Origin: Nocardia sp. CDC159
Lineage (GTDB): Bacteria; Actinomycetota; Actinomycetes; Mycobacteriales; Mycobacteriaceae
Assembly: GCF_023740735.1 (NCBI RefSeq)
Contig: NZ_JAMRXH010000008.1
Location: forward strand, 307,570-371,569
Length of the DNA: 64,000 nucleotides
Reading direction: 5' to 3'
The notes beneath the pieces were generated by a model. It searched no databases. It had not been told where the DNA came from and saw only the letters and a list, made by a program, of their open reading frames with translations. A program made the translations under genes and the position numbers. The stretch's first letter is position 1. Every line of letters begins with the position of its first letter. Of this stretch, positions 32,755-63,400 are shown piece by piece.

Positions 32755-33828
32755 TTACAACCCCAGGCCGTGGGCCAGGACCGGCCAGGAGTTCATGAAG
32801 TCGTCGCGCCAGTAGCCCCAGGAGTGGGTGCCGCCGTTGCGGAAGTTGTAGGTGGCGGGGATACCGAGGGCGTTGAGCTTGTTCTGCATGTTGTGGGTGC
32901 AGAAGTTGGTGCCCGCCTCGATGACGCCGCCGATCACGATCTGGTTGGCCAGGCCGTAGGAGCCGGGCAGCGCGTACTTGTTGTCCAGGGTGTCGTACTG
33001 GCCGGGCAGGCCGTTGCCGGTGGACAGGTACAGCTCGGTGCCGCGCAGCTTCTCGGCGTTGACGTAGGGATCGTTCTCCGCCCACGCCGGGTTGTTGTCA
33101 TCGCCGTACATGTTGCGCACGTCGCCGCCGCCCCACACGTTGACGGTCAGCTTCACGAACTCCCGACCGGCCGGATCACTGGTCTGCGCGCAGCCGGAGT
33201 AGGCCGCGGCCGCCTTGTACAGGCCCGGCTTGGCGATCGGCAGATTCAGCACGGTGGTACCCGAGGTGGACAGTCCCGCGATGGCATTGATGCCGTTGGT
33301 GCCCAGCGCGCCGTCGATCAGCGGGGGCAACTCCTCGGTGAAGAAGGTCTTCCACTTGTTGCGGCCCAGGACCGGATCGTCCTTCAGCCAGTCGGTGTAG
33401 TAGCTCCACTTGCCGCCGATGACCTGCACGACATTGACGTTCTTGTCGCCGAGGAAGCCGTTGACGATATCGGTCTTCTTCACCCACGAGGCGTCGTCCT
33501 CGCCGCCGCCCGCGCCGTTGAGCAGATACAGCGTCGGCCGCGGCACCGAGGCGTCGGCCGGGCGCTGCACGTCGACCGGGAACGTCTCGTCCATGGCCGT
33601 GGAGTAGACGTAGAGCCGGATGTTGCGGTTGTCCTTGTAGGTCGCCTTGGTGATCCGCGATCCGTCGGGCGCCTTGGGATCGGCCAGCAGGCTCTTCGAC
33701 GCGATGATCGGGTCCTCCGCCGATGCGGTGGTGGCGCCGACTCCGGCGACTACCCCGACGAGAACGCCTGTTGCCGCGAGCACCGCCGCAGCCCTGAGAC
33801 CGCTACGCCGGAAGTGTCGACGAATCAA
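32755..33828 (-). CDS. Mycolyltransferase 2 (antigen-85-type)
   Basis: 357 residues. Start is TTG 33828, supported by AAGGTG about 6 nt upstream and by the signal peptide (RRSGLRAAAVLAATGVLVGVV...TTASA-EDP). Nucleophile S187 in GLSTSG, probable acid E304 (GGVIEAGTN) and H335 in GTHSWGYW; the GCAQTSDP segment is shared with mycolyltransferase 1. It should move mycolates in the cell envelope. Transcribed alone on the minus strand, 105 bp after the NRPS gene stop; a tandem repeat array and hairpin follow its own stop. Confidence 0.9.
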   Translation of the reverse strand: MIRRHFRRSGLRAAAVLAATGVLVGVVAGVGATTASAEDPIIASKSLLADPKAPDGSRITKATYKDNRNIRLYVYSTAMDETFPVDVQRPADASVPRPTLYLLNGAGGGEDDASWVKKTDIVNGFLGDKNVNVVQVIGGKWSYYTDWLKDDPVLGRNKWKTFFTEELPPLIDGALGTNGINAIAGLSTSGTTVLNLPIAKPGLYKAAAAYSGCAQTSDPAGREFVKLTVNVWGGGDVRNMYGDDNNPAWAENDPYVNAEKLRGTELYLSTGNGLPGQYDTLDNKYALPGSYGLANQIVIGGVIEAGTNFCTHNMQNKLNALGIPATYNFRNGGTHSWGYWRDDFMNSWPVLAHGLGL

Positions 33829-33867
33829 TGTTCACACCTTTGCTATCCGCTCGTTAACCTTCGTCAT

Positions 33868-33889
33868 CCCGGCAACGCTTTCCGCCGGG
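33868..33889 (-). terminator. Hairpin between the larger NRPS gene and mycolyltransferase 2
   Basis: CCCGGC (33868-33873) and GCCGGG (33884-33889) with a 10-nt loop. It begins 44 nt after the NRPS stop and ends 39 nt before the mycolyltransferase start. Could terminate the NRPS transcript or sit in the mycolyltransferase leader. Confidence 0.4.
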
Positions 33890-33933
33890 ACCAGCGCCGT
33901 CAGGCCGGTGTCCCGCCCGACCCTACGGTTTGT

Positions 33934-51180
<17,247 letters not shown>

Positions 51181-51421
51181 ACCGTTTTCGCTTCCTGCAC
51201 CGCGTACCGCCCGACCACCCGAACCACGTGTCTCATCCTGCCTGTTGTCGCTACCCGCGCGCCGTCCCAGCGCCACCCTAGGTCAATCGAGCACGGCAGC
51301 ACCGTGTGTTACTGCCGCACCGGCGTCCCGCGCGGAGGGTAGGCCGCATCGGAACCAGACCATTGTCGGGCATGCAACCCCGCCGGTCACACGGTAGGGC
51401 CGGATTCGTCCGCGAACAGGA

Positions 51422-54400
51422 TCAGCGGCGCTCGCCGTCGAGCAACCGGGCCAGCACCGGCCCGATCTCGGCGAGCCCGGCCGGGCTCGCCAGCTCCGAG
51501 TGCGTGCTGGCGACCGGATGGTCGATGATCTCGCCGTCCACATACCGCCACCAGTCCGACGCCGAACGGTTGCGGGCCGCGTTGTCAGGGTCACAGGCGG
51601 CGTGGAAGAACTGCACTGTGCCGCGGAACACATCCGGCCGGTGCTCGGCGATCAGTTCGGCCGAGCGGACCGCGCCGCGATAGATCCGCCGCACCTGCTC
51701 CAGGGTCAGCGAGATCGCCTCGGCGGGGATGGTGGCGTGCAGGGCGGCCAGCGCCGCCTCGCTCGGCTCGCGCAGATCGCCCTCGGGCAGGGCGTCGGCC
51801 CCGATCCCGAGTTCGGCCAGCGCACCGCGCAGGGTGGCGTGGAAGCCCGCGACATCGAGGTCCGGATAGGCGTCCAGAATGGCCAGCAGCGCCACCTCCT
51901 CGCCCGCGGCCTGCAGTTCGGTGGCGATGGCGTGGGCGAGCACGCCGCCCAGCGACCAGCCCAGCACCCGGTACGGCCCGTGCGGCTGCACCGTGCGGAT
52001 CTCGGTGACGTAGCGAGTCACCAGCTCCCGCAACGACTCGGGCACATAGTCCTGGCTCAGCGCGGGCGACTGCAGACCCCACAGCGGCCGCTGCGGCAGA
52101 TAGGGCGCCAGACCCGAGTAGGCCCAGGCCAATCCGTACATCGGATGGATACAGAACAGCGGGTCGCCGGTGCCGGTGCGCAGCGGCAGCAGCACGTCGA
52201 ACGCCGAACCGGCGGGCTCGGCCGCGTCGACGCGGCGGGCCAGTCCGGCCACCGTGGCGTCGCCGAACAGCCACGGCACCTCGACATGGGCGCCGGTCGC
52301 CTCGCGCAGCCGGGCGACCGCACGGGTGGCCAGCAGCGAATTGCCGCCGAGGGAGAAGAAGTCGTCGTCGAGTCCGACCTCGGCGACCCCGAGCAGCTCG
52401 GCGAAGACCGCGGCGACGGCCCGTTCGGTCGCCGACTCCGGAGCCCGGAAGTCGTTGCCGCGCACGACTTCCGGGGCGGGCAGGGCGCGGCGGTCGAGCT
52501 TGCCGTTCGGGGTGAGCGGCAGCGCGTCCAACACCACGATCGCGTCGGGAACCATATAGCCGGTGAGGAATTCGCCGACCTCGGCACGCAGCGCCGCCGG
52601 ATCCCGGTCGGCCACCACATAGCCGATCAACCGATCGCCGATGCGCTCGTCGTGGCGGACGACGGCCGCGGCCTGGCCGACCCCGGCACAGCGCAGCAGC
52701 GCCGCCTCGATCTCACCGAGTTCGATGCGGAAGCCGCGCAACTGCACCTGCTGGTCACCGCGTCCGGCGTATTCGAGCCGGGCCGCCGGGCCGGTTTCGT
52801 GCCAGCGGCCGATATCGCCGGAGCGGTAGAGCCGTGAACCGGGCGGCCCGAAGGGGTTGGCCACGAATCGGGTCGCGGTCAGACCCGGGCGGCCGAGGTA
52901 TCCGCGCGAGAGCTGTTCGCCCGCGACGTACATCTCCCCCGGAACATCGGCCGGGACCGGATGCAGGCGCGCGTCGAGCACATGCACCTCGAGGCCCGGC
53001 AGCGGACGGCCGATCACGCTGGCCTCGGCCGCCGTGAGCTCCTCGTCCAGCGCCAGGAACGACACGTGCACCGTGGTCTCGGTGATGCCGTACATGTTCA
53101 CCAGACCAGTCGCGGGATGATCGGCCCGCCAGCTCGTCACCCGGCGCAGATCCAGCGCCTCACCACCGAACACGATGTGCCGCAACGCGAAATCAGCAGG
53201 CGCACCGACCCGATCCGCTGCCATCAGTTGATAGAACGCCGACGGCGTCTGATTCAACACCGTCACCCGCTCCCGAATCAGCAACTCCCGGAACTCCTCC
53301 GGCGCACGCGAGGTCAGATAGTCGACCACCACCACCGTGCCACCGGTGGCCAGCGCCGCCCACAGTTCCCACACCGAGAAGTCGAAGGCGAACGAGTGGA
53401 ACATCGTCCAGACGTCGGTTTCGTCGAATCCGAACAGCGGCTGCGCATTGGCCAGCAGCTGCAGCACATTGCGATGCGTGACACCGACACCCTTGGGCAC
53501 GCCGGTGGAACCGGAGGTGTAGATGACATAGGCCAGCTGATCGGTGCGCAGCGGCGCGCTCCGGTCGGCATCGGTGATCGGCGCGTCGTCGAATCCGTCC
53601 GACCGGTGCAACAGCATGGTCGGAATATTGTGCGGCGGCAGCGCATCCCACAGTTCGTCGGTGGTGAGCACATAGGCCGGCGCGGCGTCGGCGAGCAGGA
53701 ATTCCAGCCGCTTACGCGGATAGGTGGTGTCGATGGGCAGATATCCGGCGCCGGCCTTGAGGACCGCCAGCAGCGCGACCGGCAGTTCGACGGTGCGCGC
53801 AACAGCCACGGCCACCAGGGATTCCGGGCCGACCCCGCCCGCGATCAGGGCGCGGGCGAGCCGGTTGGCGCGCCGATCCAGCTCGGCGTAGGTGAGCGCC
53901 GTCGCACCCGCCCGCACCGCGATCGCCGTGGGGCGCAGGCGAACCTGCTGATCGATCACCGTGACCAGCGACGGCACGGTGGCCGTGCGCGGCTGCGCCA
54001 GCGGGGCGTTCCAGCGCCGCAGCGCACCCTCGTATTCGGCGTCGGTGCGCAGCTCGATATCGCCGACCGCGACCTCCGCCGCCGCCAGACCGGCCAGGAC
54101 GCGGCGGAATCGGTCGGCGAAGCCGCGCACGGTGGCCTCGTCGAACAGGTCGGTCGCATAGGTCAGCGCCGCGGACAGACCCTGGGCGATTCCGCTGGAA
54201 TCGGTGTGCTCGGCGACGGTCAGCTGTAGATCGAACTTGGCCGGGGTGGGTAGCGCGTCCAGCCCGGACACGGTCAGCCCCGGTAGTCGTAGCTCGCTCG
54301 TGGCCAGATTCTGGAAGGCCAGCGCCACCTGGAACAGCGGATGCCGGGCCGTCGAGCGCACCGGATCCAGCAACTCGACCAGCCGCTCGAACGGGACGTC

Positions 54401-57400
54401 GGCGTGGGCGAAGGCGCCGATATCGGTGCGACGCACGGCCCGCAGCAGATCCGCGACCGCGGCACCCGGATCGACCTCGGTGCGCAGCACGAGGGTATTG
54501 ACGAACATGCCGACCAGATCGTCCAGCGCCGCCTCGCCGCGCCCGGCGATCGGGGTGCCGATGGCGATGTCGCGGGTGCCCGAGAGCCGGGCCAGCAGCA
54601 CCGCCAGCGCGGCGTGCACGACCATGAACAGCGTCGAATTATGCTGTCGCGCCAGTTCTTTCAGCGCCCGATGCAGTTCGGCGTCGATCTCGAAGGAGAC
54701 CGTCGCGCCCCGGTGCGAGGCGACCGCCGGGCGCGGCCGGTCGGCGGGCAGATCCAATTGTTCGGGCAGCGCCGCCAATTCGGCGCGCCAGTAGGAGATC
54801 TGCTCGGCCAGCGCCGATTCCGGATCGTCCTCCGAGCCGAGCGCCCGCTGCTGCCACAGCGCGTAGTCGGCGTACTGCACCGGCAGCGGCGCCCAGGCGG
54901 GCGGCTCGCCCGCGGCGCGGCCGGAGTAGGCCAGCACCAGGTCGCGGGTGAGCGGGCCCAGCGACCAGCCGTCGGTGGCGATGTGGTGGGCGACGAACAC
55001 GAGGATGTGCTCGGCCGGGTCCAGTCGTAGCAGCGCCGTCCGGAACGGGATCTCGGCGGTGACGTCGAAGCCCGCCGAGACGATCTCGGTCACCTCGGCC
55101 GCGAGCGCCGCGGCCGTCACCTCTCGCGGCTCCAGATCGACGGCGACCTCGCGGGCCGGGTGAATCACCTGGATCGGGCCGTCGCCGGTCAACGGATAGG
55201 TCGTGCGCAGGATCTCATGCCGGGCGACCAGATCGGCGACCGCCTGCCGCAGCGCGTCCACGTCGAGCGCGCCGGACAGCCGGATGGCGACCGGGATGTT
55301 GTACACCGCCGCGGCCGGATCGAACTGGTTGAGGAACCACATCCGCTGCTGCGCGAACGACAGCGGGATGCGGTCGGGCCGCTCGATCGCGACGAGCGGT
55401 GGGCGGGCGCGGTCGGCGGAGCGTTCCACCGCGGCGGCGAGGGCGGCGACGGTCGGCGCCTCGAACAGGCTGCGCACCGACACCCGGATCTCGAGCGCCG
55501 CGCCGATGCGGGCGGCGACCTGGGTGGCCAGCAGCGAATTGCCGCCGAGAGCGAAGAAGTCGTCGTCCGCGCCGACCCGATCGACACCCAGGACATCGGC
55601 GTACACCGACGCCACGACCTCCTCGATCGGGGTCGAGGGCGCGCGGAATTCGGTCCGCTCGAACTCCGGTTCCGGCAACGCCTTTCGATCCAGCTTGCCG
55701 TTCACGGTCAGCGGCAGCGCCTCGAGCACGACGAACGCCGCGGGCACCATATATGACGGCAACGCCGCCGACAGCGCCGACTTCACCTGCGCCACATCGA
55801 CTTCCGAGCCGACCAGGTAGGCGACCAGCCGATCACCGATCCGCTCGTCGGCGCGGGCCACCACCGCGGCCTGCGCGATCTCCGGCAGCGCCAGCAGCGC
55901 CGCCTCGATCTCACCGAGCTCGATGCGGAAACCGCGCACCTTCACCTGGAAGTCGGTGCGGCCGCGATACTCCAGCTCGCCGTGCGCATTCCACGCCACC
56001 AGGTCACCGGTGCGGTACATCCGAGTGCCGGGCCTGCCGAACGGATTGGCCACGAAGCGATCCGCGGTCAGGTCGGGTCGGCCGAAATAACCGCGCGCCA
56101 GCTGCGCACCCGCCAGATACAGCTCACCGGGTACACCCACCGGCACCGGATGCAGCCGCGCGTCCAGCACGTACACCTGGCTGTTCCACTCCGGCGCGCC
56201 GATCGGCACCGACACCTGGTCGGCATCGGTCACCCGGTGATTGGTGATCGAGACCGCGGCCTCGGTCGGGCCGTACAGATTGAACAGCGCGGTCTCCGGA
56301 CGCACGGCCCGCACGCGCTGCGCCAGCGCCCCGGGCAGTCCCTCGCCGATGGCCAGCACCCGGCGCAGCGGCGGCAGGCCGTCGGCGAGCAGGGCGTCGA
56401 GCATCGAGGGGACGACGTGCAGCGTGGTGACGCCGGTGCGGGCCATGAGGTCGCCGAGATAGGCCGGATCGCGATGCCCGTCGGCGGTGGCGATCACCAG
56501 ACGGCCTCCGCAGACCGCCGCCGACCAGAACTCCCACACCGACAGGTCGAAGGTGGCGGCGGTCTTGAGGAGCACGGCGTCGTCGGCGGTCAGACCGAAT
56601 TCGGTTGTCTTCCAGAGCAACTGGTTGACCACTGCGGCATGCGGCACGGCCACGCCCTTGGGGCGGCCGGTCGAACCGGAGGTGAAGATGACGTAGGCCG
56701 TATTCTCCGGCCGCAGCGGGGCGCGCCGATCCGCGTCGGTGATCGGCGCGTCGGACAGCGCCGACAGGTCCAGGGCGTCGATCTCCTCGTCGAGGACGCA
56801 GATCGGCCCGGCCGTATCGAGGATGTAGCGCACGCGTTCGGCGGGCTGATCCGGATCGACCGGAACATACGCACCGCCCGCCGCGGCGACCGCGTACATG
56901 GCGATCACCAGATCGCTGGACCGGCGCAGCGCCAGCGCGACCCGGTCCTCGGGGCCCACGCCCCGGGCGATCAGGTGCCGGGCCAGGCGATTCACCCGCG
57001 CCCCGAGTTCCCGGTAGGTGAGCGACCGGCCGGAGGCGTCGTCGACCAGCGCGGTCGCATCGGGGGCCACGGCCACGGTGCAGTCCAGCAGGCCGGGCAG
57101 CGTGAGCTCGCGATAGCCGTAGCGCGGCACGCTCAGCGCGGCCGCGTCCAGCGGATAGCCGGTGGCGTTCGGGCGGATCAGCACCCGGTGCAGCTCGGTG
57201 CGGTCCAGCAGCGGCAGGTCGCCCACGGGGGTGCGCGCGTCGGCGACCACCCGCGACAGCAGGTGCGCCAGCCGTTCGGCGACGGCGGCCGCGGTCGAGG
57301 CGTCGAACAGATCGGTGGCGTAGGTCAGGAAGCCACCCAGTCCCGCCGCGCCGCCGTCCTCGGCGTAGGCGTCGGCCACGATCAGATGCAGATCGAACTG

Positions 57401-60400
57401 CGACACATCCAGATCCGCGTCCACGCTCTGCACGCTCAGACCCGGCAGCTCCAACTGGGTACGAGCCAGATTCTGGAACGACAGGCCGACCTGGAACAAC
57501 GGATGATGCGCGGTCGAGCGCCGCGGATTGAGCACCTCCACCAACCGCTCGAACGGAATATCGGCATGCGCGAACGCCTGCAGATCCGTTTCCCGTTGGC
57601 GGGCAAGCAGTTCGGTGAACGTCTCGCCCCGGTCGATGCGGGTGCGGAAGACGACGGTGTTCACGAACATGCCGATCAGATCGTCGAGCTCGGCCTCCCC
57701 ACGACCGGCCACCGGCGTACCGATCGCGATATCGTCACTGCCCGACAGTCGCGCCAGCAGCACCGCCAGCGCGGTATGCACCACCATGAACACCGTCGCG
57801 CCGTGCTCGCGGGCCAGCGTCACCAATCCGGCGTGGGTGTCGGCGTCGACGGCGAAGGGCACCCGTCCGCCCGCGAGGGTGGCCACCGCGGGCCGGGGGC
57901 GGTCGGTCGGCAGCTCCAGCAGATCCGGCAGCCCGGCGAGCTCGCGCCGCCAGTAGGAGATCTGCTGGGCGGCAATGGAATCCGGATCGTTCTCATCGCC
58001 GAGGACGGCGCGCTGCCACAGCGCGTAGTCGGCATACTGCACCCGCAGCGGCGCCCAACCCGGGGCCTCGCCCGCGGTGCGCGCGGCGTAGGCCGTCATC
58101 ACATCGCGCACCAGCGGTCCCATGGACGAGCCGTCGGCGGCGATGTGATGCACCACGACCGCCAGCACGTACTCCGGCGTCGCGACATCCGAGATCCGCA
58201 GCAGCCGGACGCGTAACGGCACCTCGGCCGTCACGTCGAACGGGGTGGCCGCCAGTTCGTGGACCGCCGCGGCCGCCTCGCCCGCGGCGATGTCCTCGGC
58301 GGTCACGCCCAGCCGGGTATCGGCGGGCAGGATCACCTGCACCGGCCCCTCGGGCGTCTCGGGGTACACGGTGCGCAGCACCTCGTGCCGCATCAGCACA
58401 TCGTCGAGCGCGGCCGACAGGGCCGCCACATCCAGCTCGCCGGTCAGCCGCAGCGCGAACGGCAGGTTGTACGCCGCCGAGCCGTCGGCCTGATCGAAGC
58501 GGTTGAGGAACCACATGCGCCGCTGCGCCAACGACAGCGGCAGCCGCTCCGGCCGCTCCAGACCGCCCAGCGGCACGCCGCGGCGGCCGTGGGTCTGCGA
58601 TTCGACGGCCGCGGCCAGGCCTGCGACGGTGGAGGTCTCGAACAGCGCCCGCACCGGAATGCGGGCCTCGAGCAGCGCCCCCAGCCGCGCCACGACGCGG
58701 GTGGCGATCAGCGAGTTGCCGCCCAGGGCGAAGAAGTCGTCGTCCGCGCCAACCCGCGCCACCTCGAGCACATCGGCGAATACCTCCGCCACGATCTCCT
58801 CGACCGGCGTTGCGGGAGCACGAAATTCACGCGTCTCCCACACCGGCGCGGGCAACGCCCGGCGGTCCAGCTTGCCGCTGGCATTGAGCGGGAAGGCGTC
58901 CAGCGCCACGATGGTGGCGGGGACCATGTACGCGGGCAGGGTCTTGCCGACCGCCTCGCGCAGTTCGGCCGCGGCGATGCGGCGGCCGGGCATCGCCACG
59001 GCATAGGCGACCAGCTGATCACCCAGCGGCGACGAAACCACCAACGCCACCGCCTGACTCACCGACGGCTGCGCCAACAACGCCGTCTCGATCTCCCCCA
59101 ACTCGATCCGCTGACCCCGGAACTTCACCTGGAAATCGGTGCGCCCGAGGTAATCCAACCGGGCCGGGAGTTCGGCGGTGGCGTCGCGCCACACCACGAG
59201 GTCACCGGTGCGGTACATCCGGGTGCCGCGCGCCTCGCCGAAGGGGTTGGCCACGAACCGATCCGCGGTCAGATCCGGCCGCCGCACATAGCCCCGCGCC
59301 AACTGATCACCCGCCAGATACAACTCACCCGGCACACCCGCGGGCACCGGACGCAACCGCGCGTCCAGCACATAAACCTGAGTGTTCCACTGCGGCAAAC
59401 CGATCGGCACACTAATGCGGTCGGTATCGCGTGCCTCCCAGTAGGTCACCGCGACCGCGGCCTCGGTGGGGCCGTAGAGGTTGTGCACGCGGGCCGCGCA
59501 CACCCGCCGCAGCGCCTGCACGGTCTCCGGGGGTAACGCCTCGCCGATGACGAAGATGTCGCGCAGCGTCGGGCAGGACCCGGCGGTCAGGTGCGCGGCG
59601 AAGACCGTCAGCATCGACGGCACGAAGTCGGTGACCGTCACCCCCTGCGCGGCAATGGTTTCCGCGACATACACCGGATCCCGATGCCCGTCGTGCGTGG
59701 CCACCACCAACTTCGCACCCGCGCGCAGCGGCATGAAATAACCCCACAGCGACACATCGAACGTGGTCGCGGTCTTCTGCAGGTACACATCGGCGGGTCC
59801 GAGCGGATACTGCGCGAGCATCCATTCGATCTGGTTGTGAATGGCCGCGTGCGAGATGGCCACACCCTTCGGGCGACCGGTGGAGCCCGAGGTGAAGATG
59901 ACATAGGCCGGATGCTCCGGCCGCACGGGTGCGCGCCGTTCGGCGGGGGCGATCGGACCGGCGGGCCGGCCGGACAGGTCCAGGCGATCGATCTCGATCG
60001 GATCGGCACCGCGGACGGCGTCCGCGTCCCGGGAGGTGGTCAGGACGCACAGCGGCCGCGCGGTATCGAGGATGTGGGTGATGCGCTCGGCCGGGTGATC
60101 CGGATCCAACGGCACATACGCACCACCCGCCGCCACGACGGCATACATTCCGACGACCAGATCCAACGACCGCCGAATCGCCAGACCCACCAATGTCTCT
60201 GGGCCGACACCACGCGAAATCAACAACCGCGCAAGACGATTGACCCGAGCATCGAACTCGGCATAGGTCAGCGCGGAGTTCTCATAGCTGAGCGCGATCG
60301 CATCCGGGAACTGCTCCACCGCACGCCGATAACCATCGAGCAGCAGCTCCGGCCGCACCCGGTGCCCGGTCTCGTTCCGGTCCCGCAGGATCAGGCGGCG

Positions 60401-63400
60401 TTCGTCGTCGGTGAGCAGCTCGATCGCGCCGACCGGGCGCTCCGGGGCCACGCTCACCGCGCGCAGGACGCGCGCGAATCGCTCGGCGAAGCCTTCGACG
60501 GTGTCGGCATCGAACAGGTCGGCGGCATAGGTGAACTGCGCCGACAGGCCGCCGGGCGCGCCGTCGTCGCCCACGCGCGGGACGACCGTCAGCTGCAGAT
60601 CGAATTTCGCGGCCGCGCCGTCGAATTCCAGTGCGCGCACCGACAGATCGGGCAGTTCCAGCGCCGCCGCTTCCATGTTCTGGAAGAACAGCGCCACCTG
60701 GAACAGCGGATGATGCGCCTGCGAACGCACCGGATCCAGCACCTCGACCAACCGCTCGAACGGCAACTCCGCATGCGAGAAGGCTCCGAGATCGGTCTGC
60801 TTGACCTGCGCCAGCAGCTCGGCGAACGAAGCCGCGCCATCGATGCGCGTCCGCAGCACCAGCGTATTGACGAACATGCCGATCAGACCGTCGAGCTCGC
60901 GCTCGCCGCGGCCCGCGACCGGCGTGCCGATGGCGATATCGTCGGTCGCCGACAAGCGCGCGAGCAGCACCGCGAATGCCGCGTGCACCGCCATGAACAG
61001 CGAAGCACCGCCGCGCTGCGCCGTCTCCAGCAGGCGCGCATGGGTCTCGACATCGATATCGAAGGCGAAGACGCTGCCGCGGCCAGAGGCCACGACCGGG
61101 CGCGGCCGATCCGCGGGCAGATCCAGCCGATCCGGCAGACCCGCCAAAACGTCACGCCAATAGGCGATCTGAGCCGCGGCCACCGACTCCGGATCGGATT
61201 CGTCGCCCAGCACCGCGCGCTGCCACAGCGTGTAGTCGGCGTACTGCACCGGCAGCGGCTCCCACCCCGGGGCGCCGCCCGCGCGGCGGGCAAGATAGGC
61301 CGTCATCAGGTCCCGCACCAGTGGGGCGATGGACGTGCCGTCGGCCGCGATGTGATGGATCGTGAGGGCCAGCACGTACTCCGGGGTATCGGAGTCGAGT
61401 TGGCGCAGGGCGATGCGCAGCGGCACCTCGGCCGTGACATCGAACCCGGCCAGCGCGAAGGCGGTCAGCCAGTCCTCGAGCTCGGCGGCGGCGACGGGCT
61501 TGGCGGCCAGGTCCGGGATCGCGCGCTCGGGCGGCAGCACCACCTGGTAGCCGGTGCCGTCCACGGCCGGGTAGACCGTGCGCAGCGTCTCGTGCCGCTC
61601 CACCACATCGGCGACGGCGGCCTGCAGCGCCTCGGGATCGAGTCTGCCCGACAGCCGGATGGCGAACGGGATGTTGTTGGCCGCCGAGGCGGTGTCGAAC
61701 CGGTTGAGGAACCACATCCGCTGCTGCGCGGGCGACAGCGGAATCCGCTCCGGCCGCGGCATGGGTCCCAGCGGCAGCCGTCCGCCCGTCCCGGCGAGTT
61801 CGGAGATCCGGGCCGCGAGCTCGGTGACGGTCGACGCCTCGAACACCAGGCGGGCGGGTACCCGGGCGCCGATCTCGGCGCCCAGCCGCGCCGCCACCTG
61901 CGTGGCCACCAGCGAATTGCCGCCCAGCTCGAAGAAATCGTCGTCGGCGCCGACCTCGGTCTCGCGATGCAGCAGATCGGCGAACACCTGGGCGACCAGC
62001 AGCTCGAACCGGCCCGCCGGCGCGCGGAATCGTCTGGCCTGCAATACCGGGGTGGGCAGGGCGGCGCGATCCAGCTTGCCGACCGGGGTCAGCGGGATCT
62101 CGTCGAGCACCATGACGGCCGTGGGCACCATGTGCGCGGGCAGGCTGCGCGCGGTGAAGGCGAGCAGCTCGTCCCCGTCGGCGGTTCCCTGGGCGGAGTG
62201 CACGTAGGACACCAGAACCGTCGCGCCGCCGCTCAATGTGTGTCCGACGGTGACGGCGAAGTCGACCGAATCGTGCGCGGCCAGCACCGCGTCGATCTCA
62301 CCCAACTCGATCCGGAAACCACGGATCTTCACCTGGAAGTCATTGCGGCCCAGGTACTCCAGCTCGCCATTCGCGGTCCAACGCACCAGATCACCGGTGC
62401 GATAGAGCCGAGAACCGCTCGGGTCGAACGGATTGGCCACAAACCGCGCCGCCGTCAACGACGGTCGCGCGTGGTACCCGCGCGAGAGTTGCGCACCGGT
62501 GATGTAGAGCTCACCCACGGCCCCCGTCGGCACCGGCGAAAGACGTTCGTCGAGAACGAATTCCGTAATTCCGCGAATCGGTCCACCAATCGTCACCAGC
62601 TCGCCGGGCACCAGGGGCGCGCTGATATTGGTCATGATCGTGGTCTCGGTCGGCCCGTAGCCGTTGTAGAACTCGCGGGTCCTTTCGCCGCCGACGGGGA
62701 GCGCCCAGCGGCGCACCAGCTCCGGCGGGCACGCCTCACCACCGGCGACCACCACGCGCAACTCGTCCAGCCCGACCGGATCCACCGACGCCAGCGCCGC
62801 CGGGGTGATGAACGCATGGGTCACCCGCTCCCGCAGCAGCAGCGCCGCGAGCTCGTCACCGCCGTACACCGACGGCGCGGCTACGACCATGGTCGCCGCA
62901 CCGCCCAGCGCCAGCAGCAACTCCAGCACCGAAGCGTCGAACGACGGCGACGCGAAATGCAAGGTGCGCGAGGTGCTGTCGACGCGGTAGCGCTCGCGTT
63001 GCTCGTCGCAGAAGCTCGACAGGCCCGCCTGGGTGACGACCACGCCCTTGGGCTTGCCGGTCGAACCCGAGGTGTAGATGACATAGGCCGGATGTTCGGC
63101 ACGCAGCGGCCGCACCCGATCCTCGTTGGTCACCGGCTCGGTGGAGCACCGTTCCAGGGTCGCGCGAATGCCGCCGTCCAGGGTCAGCCATTCGACCCCG
63201 CCGGGCAGCCGGTCGCGCACCGCCGAGACGGTGAGACCCAGCGCCACACCGGAATCGGCGACCATATGCGCGACGCGCTCCGGCGGATAGTTGGGATCCA
63301 CCGGAACGAATCCCGCGCCGGTCTTGGCGATCGCCCATACGGCGACAACGGATTCCACCGAGCGCGGAATGCCCAGCGCCACCAGGTCTTCCGGGCCGAT

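Noticed and set aside
32594..32815. Short plus-strand open frame across the tandem repeat
   Set aside because: The translation only reflects the repeat, the 26-bp unit shifts frame every copy, and the frame runs into the antisense of the mycolyltransferase gene.
51292..51306. Terminator between the two NRPS genes (CACGG/CCGTG hairpin)
   Set aside because: The stem is only 5 bp and no T-run follows; it is too weak to call, and cotranscription of the two genes cannot be excluded.
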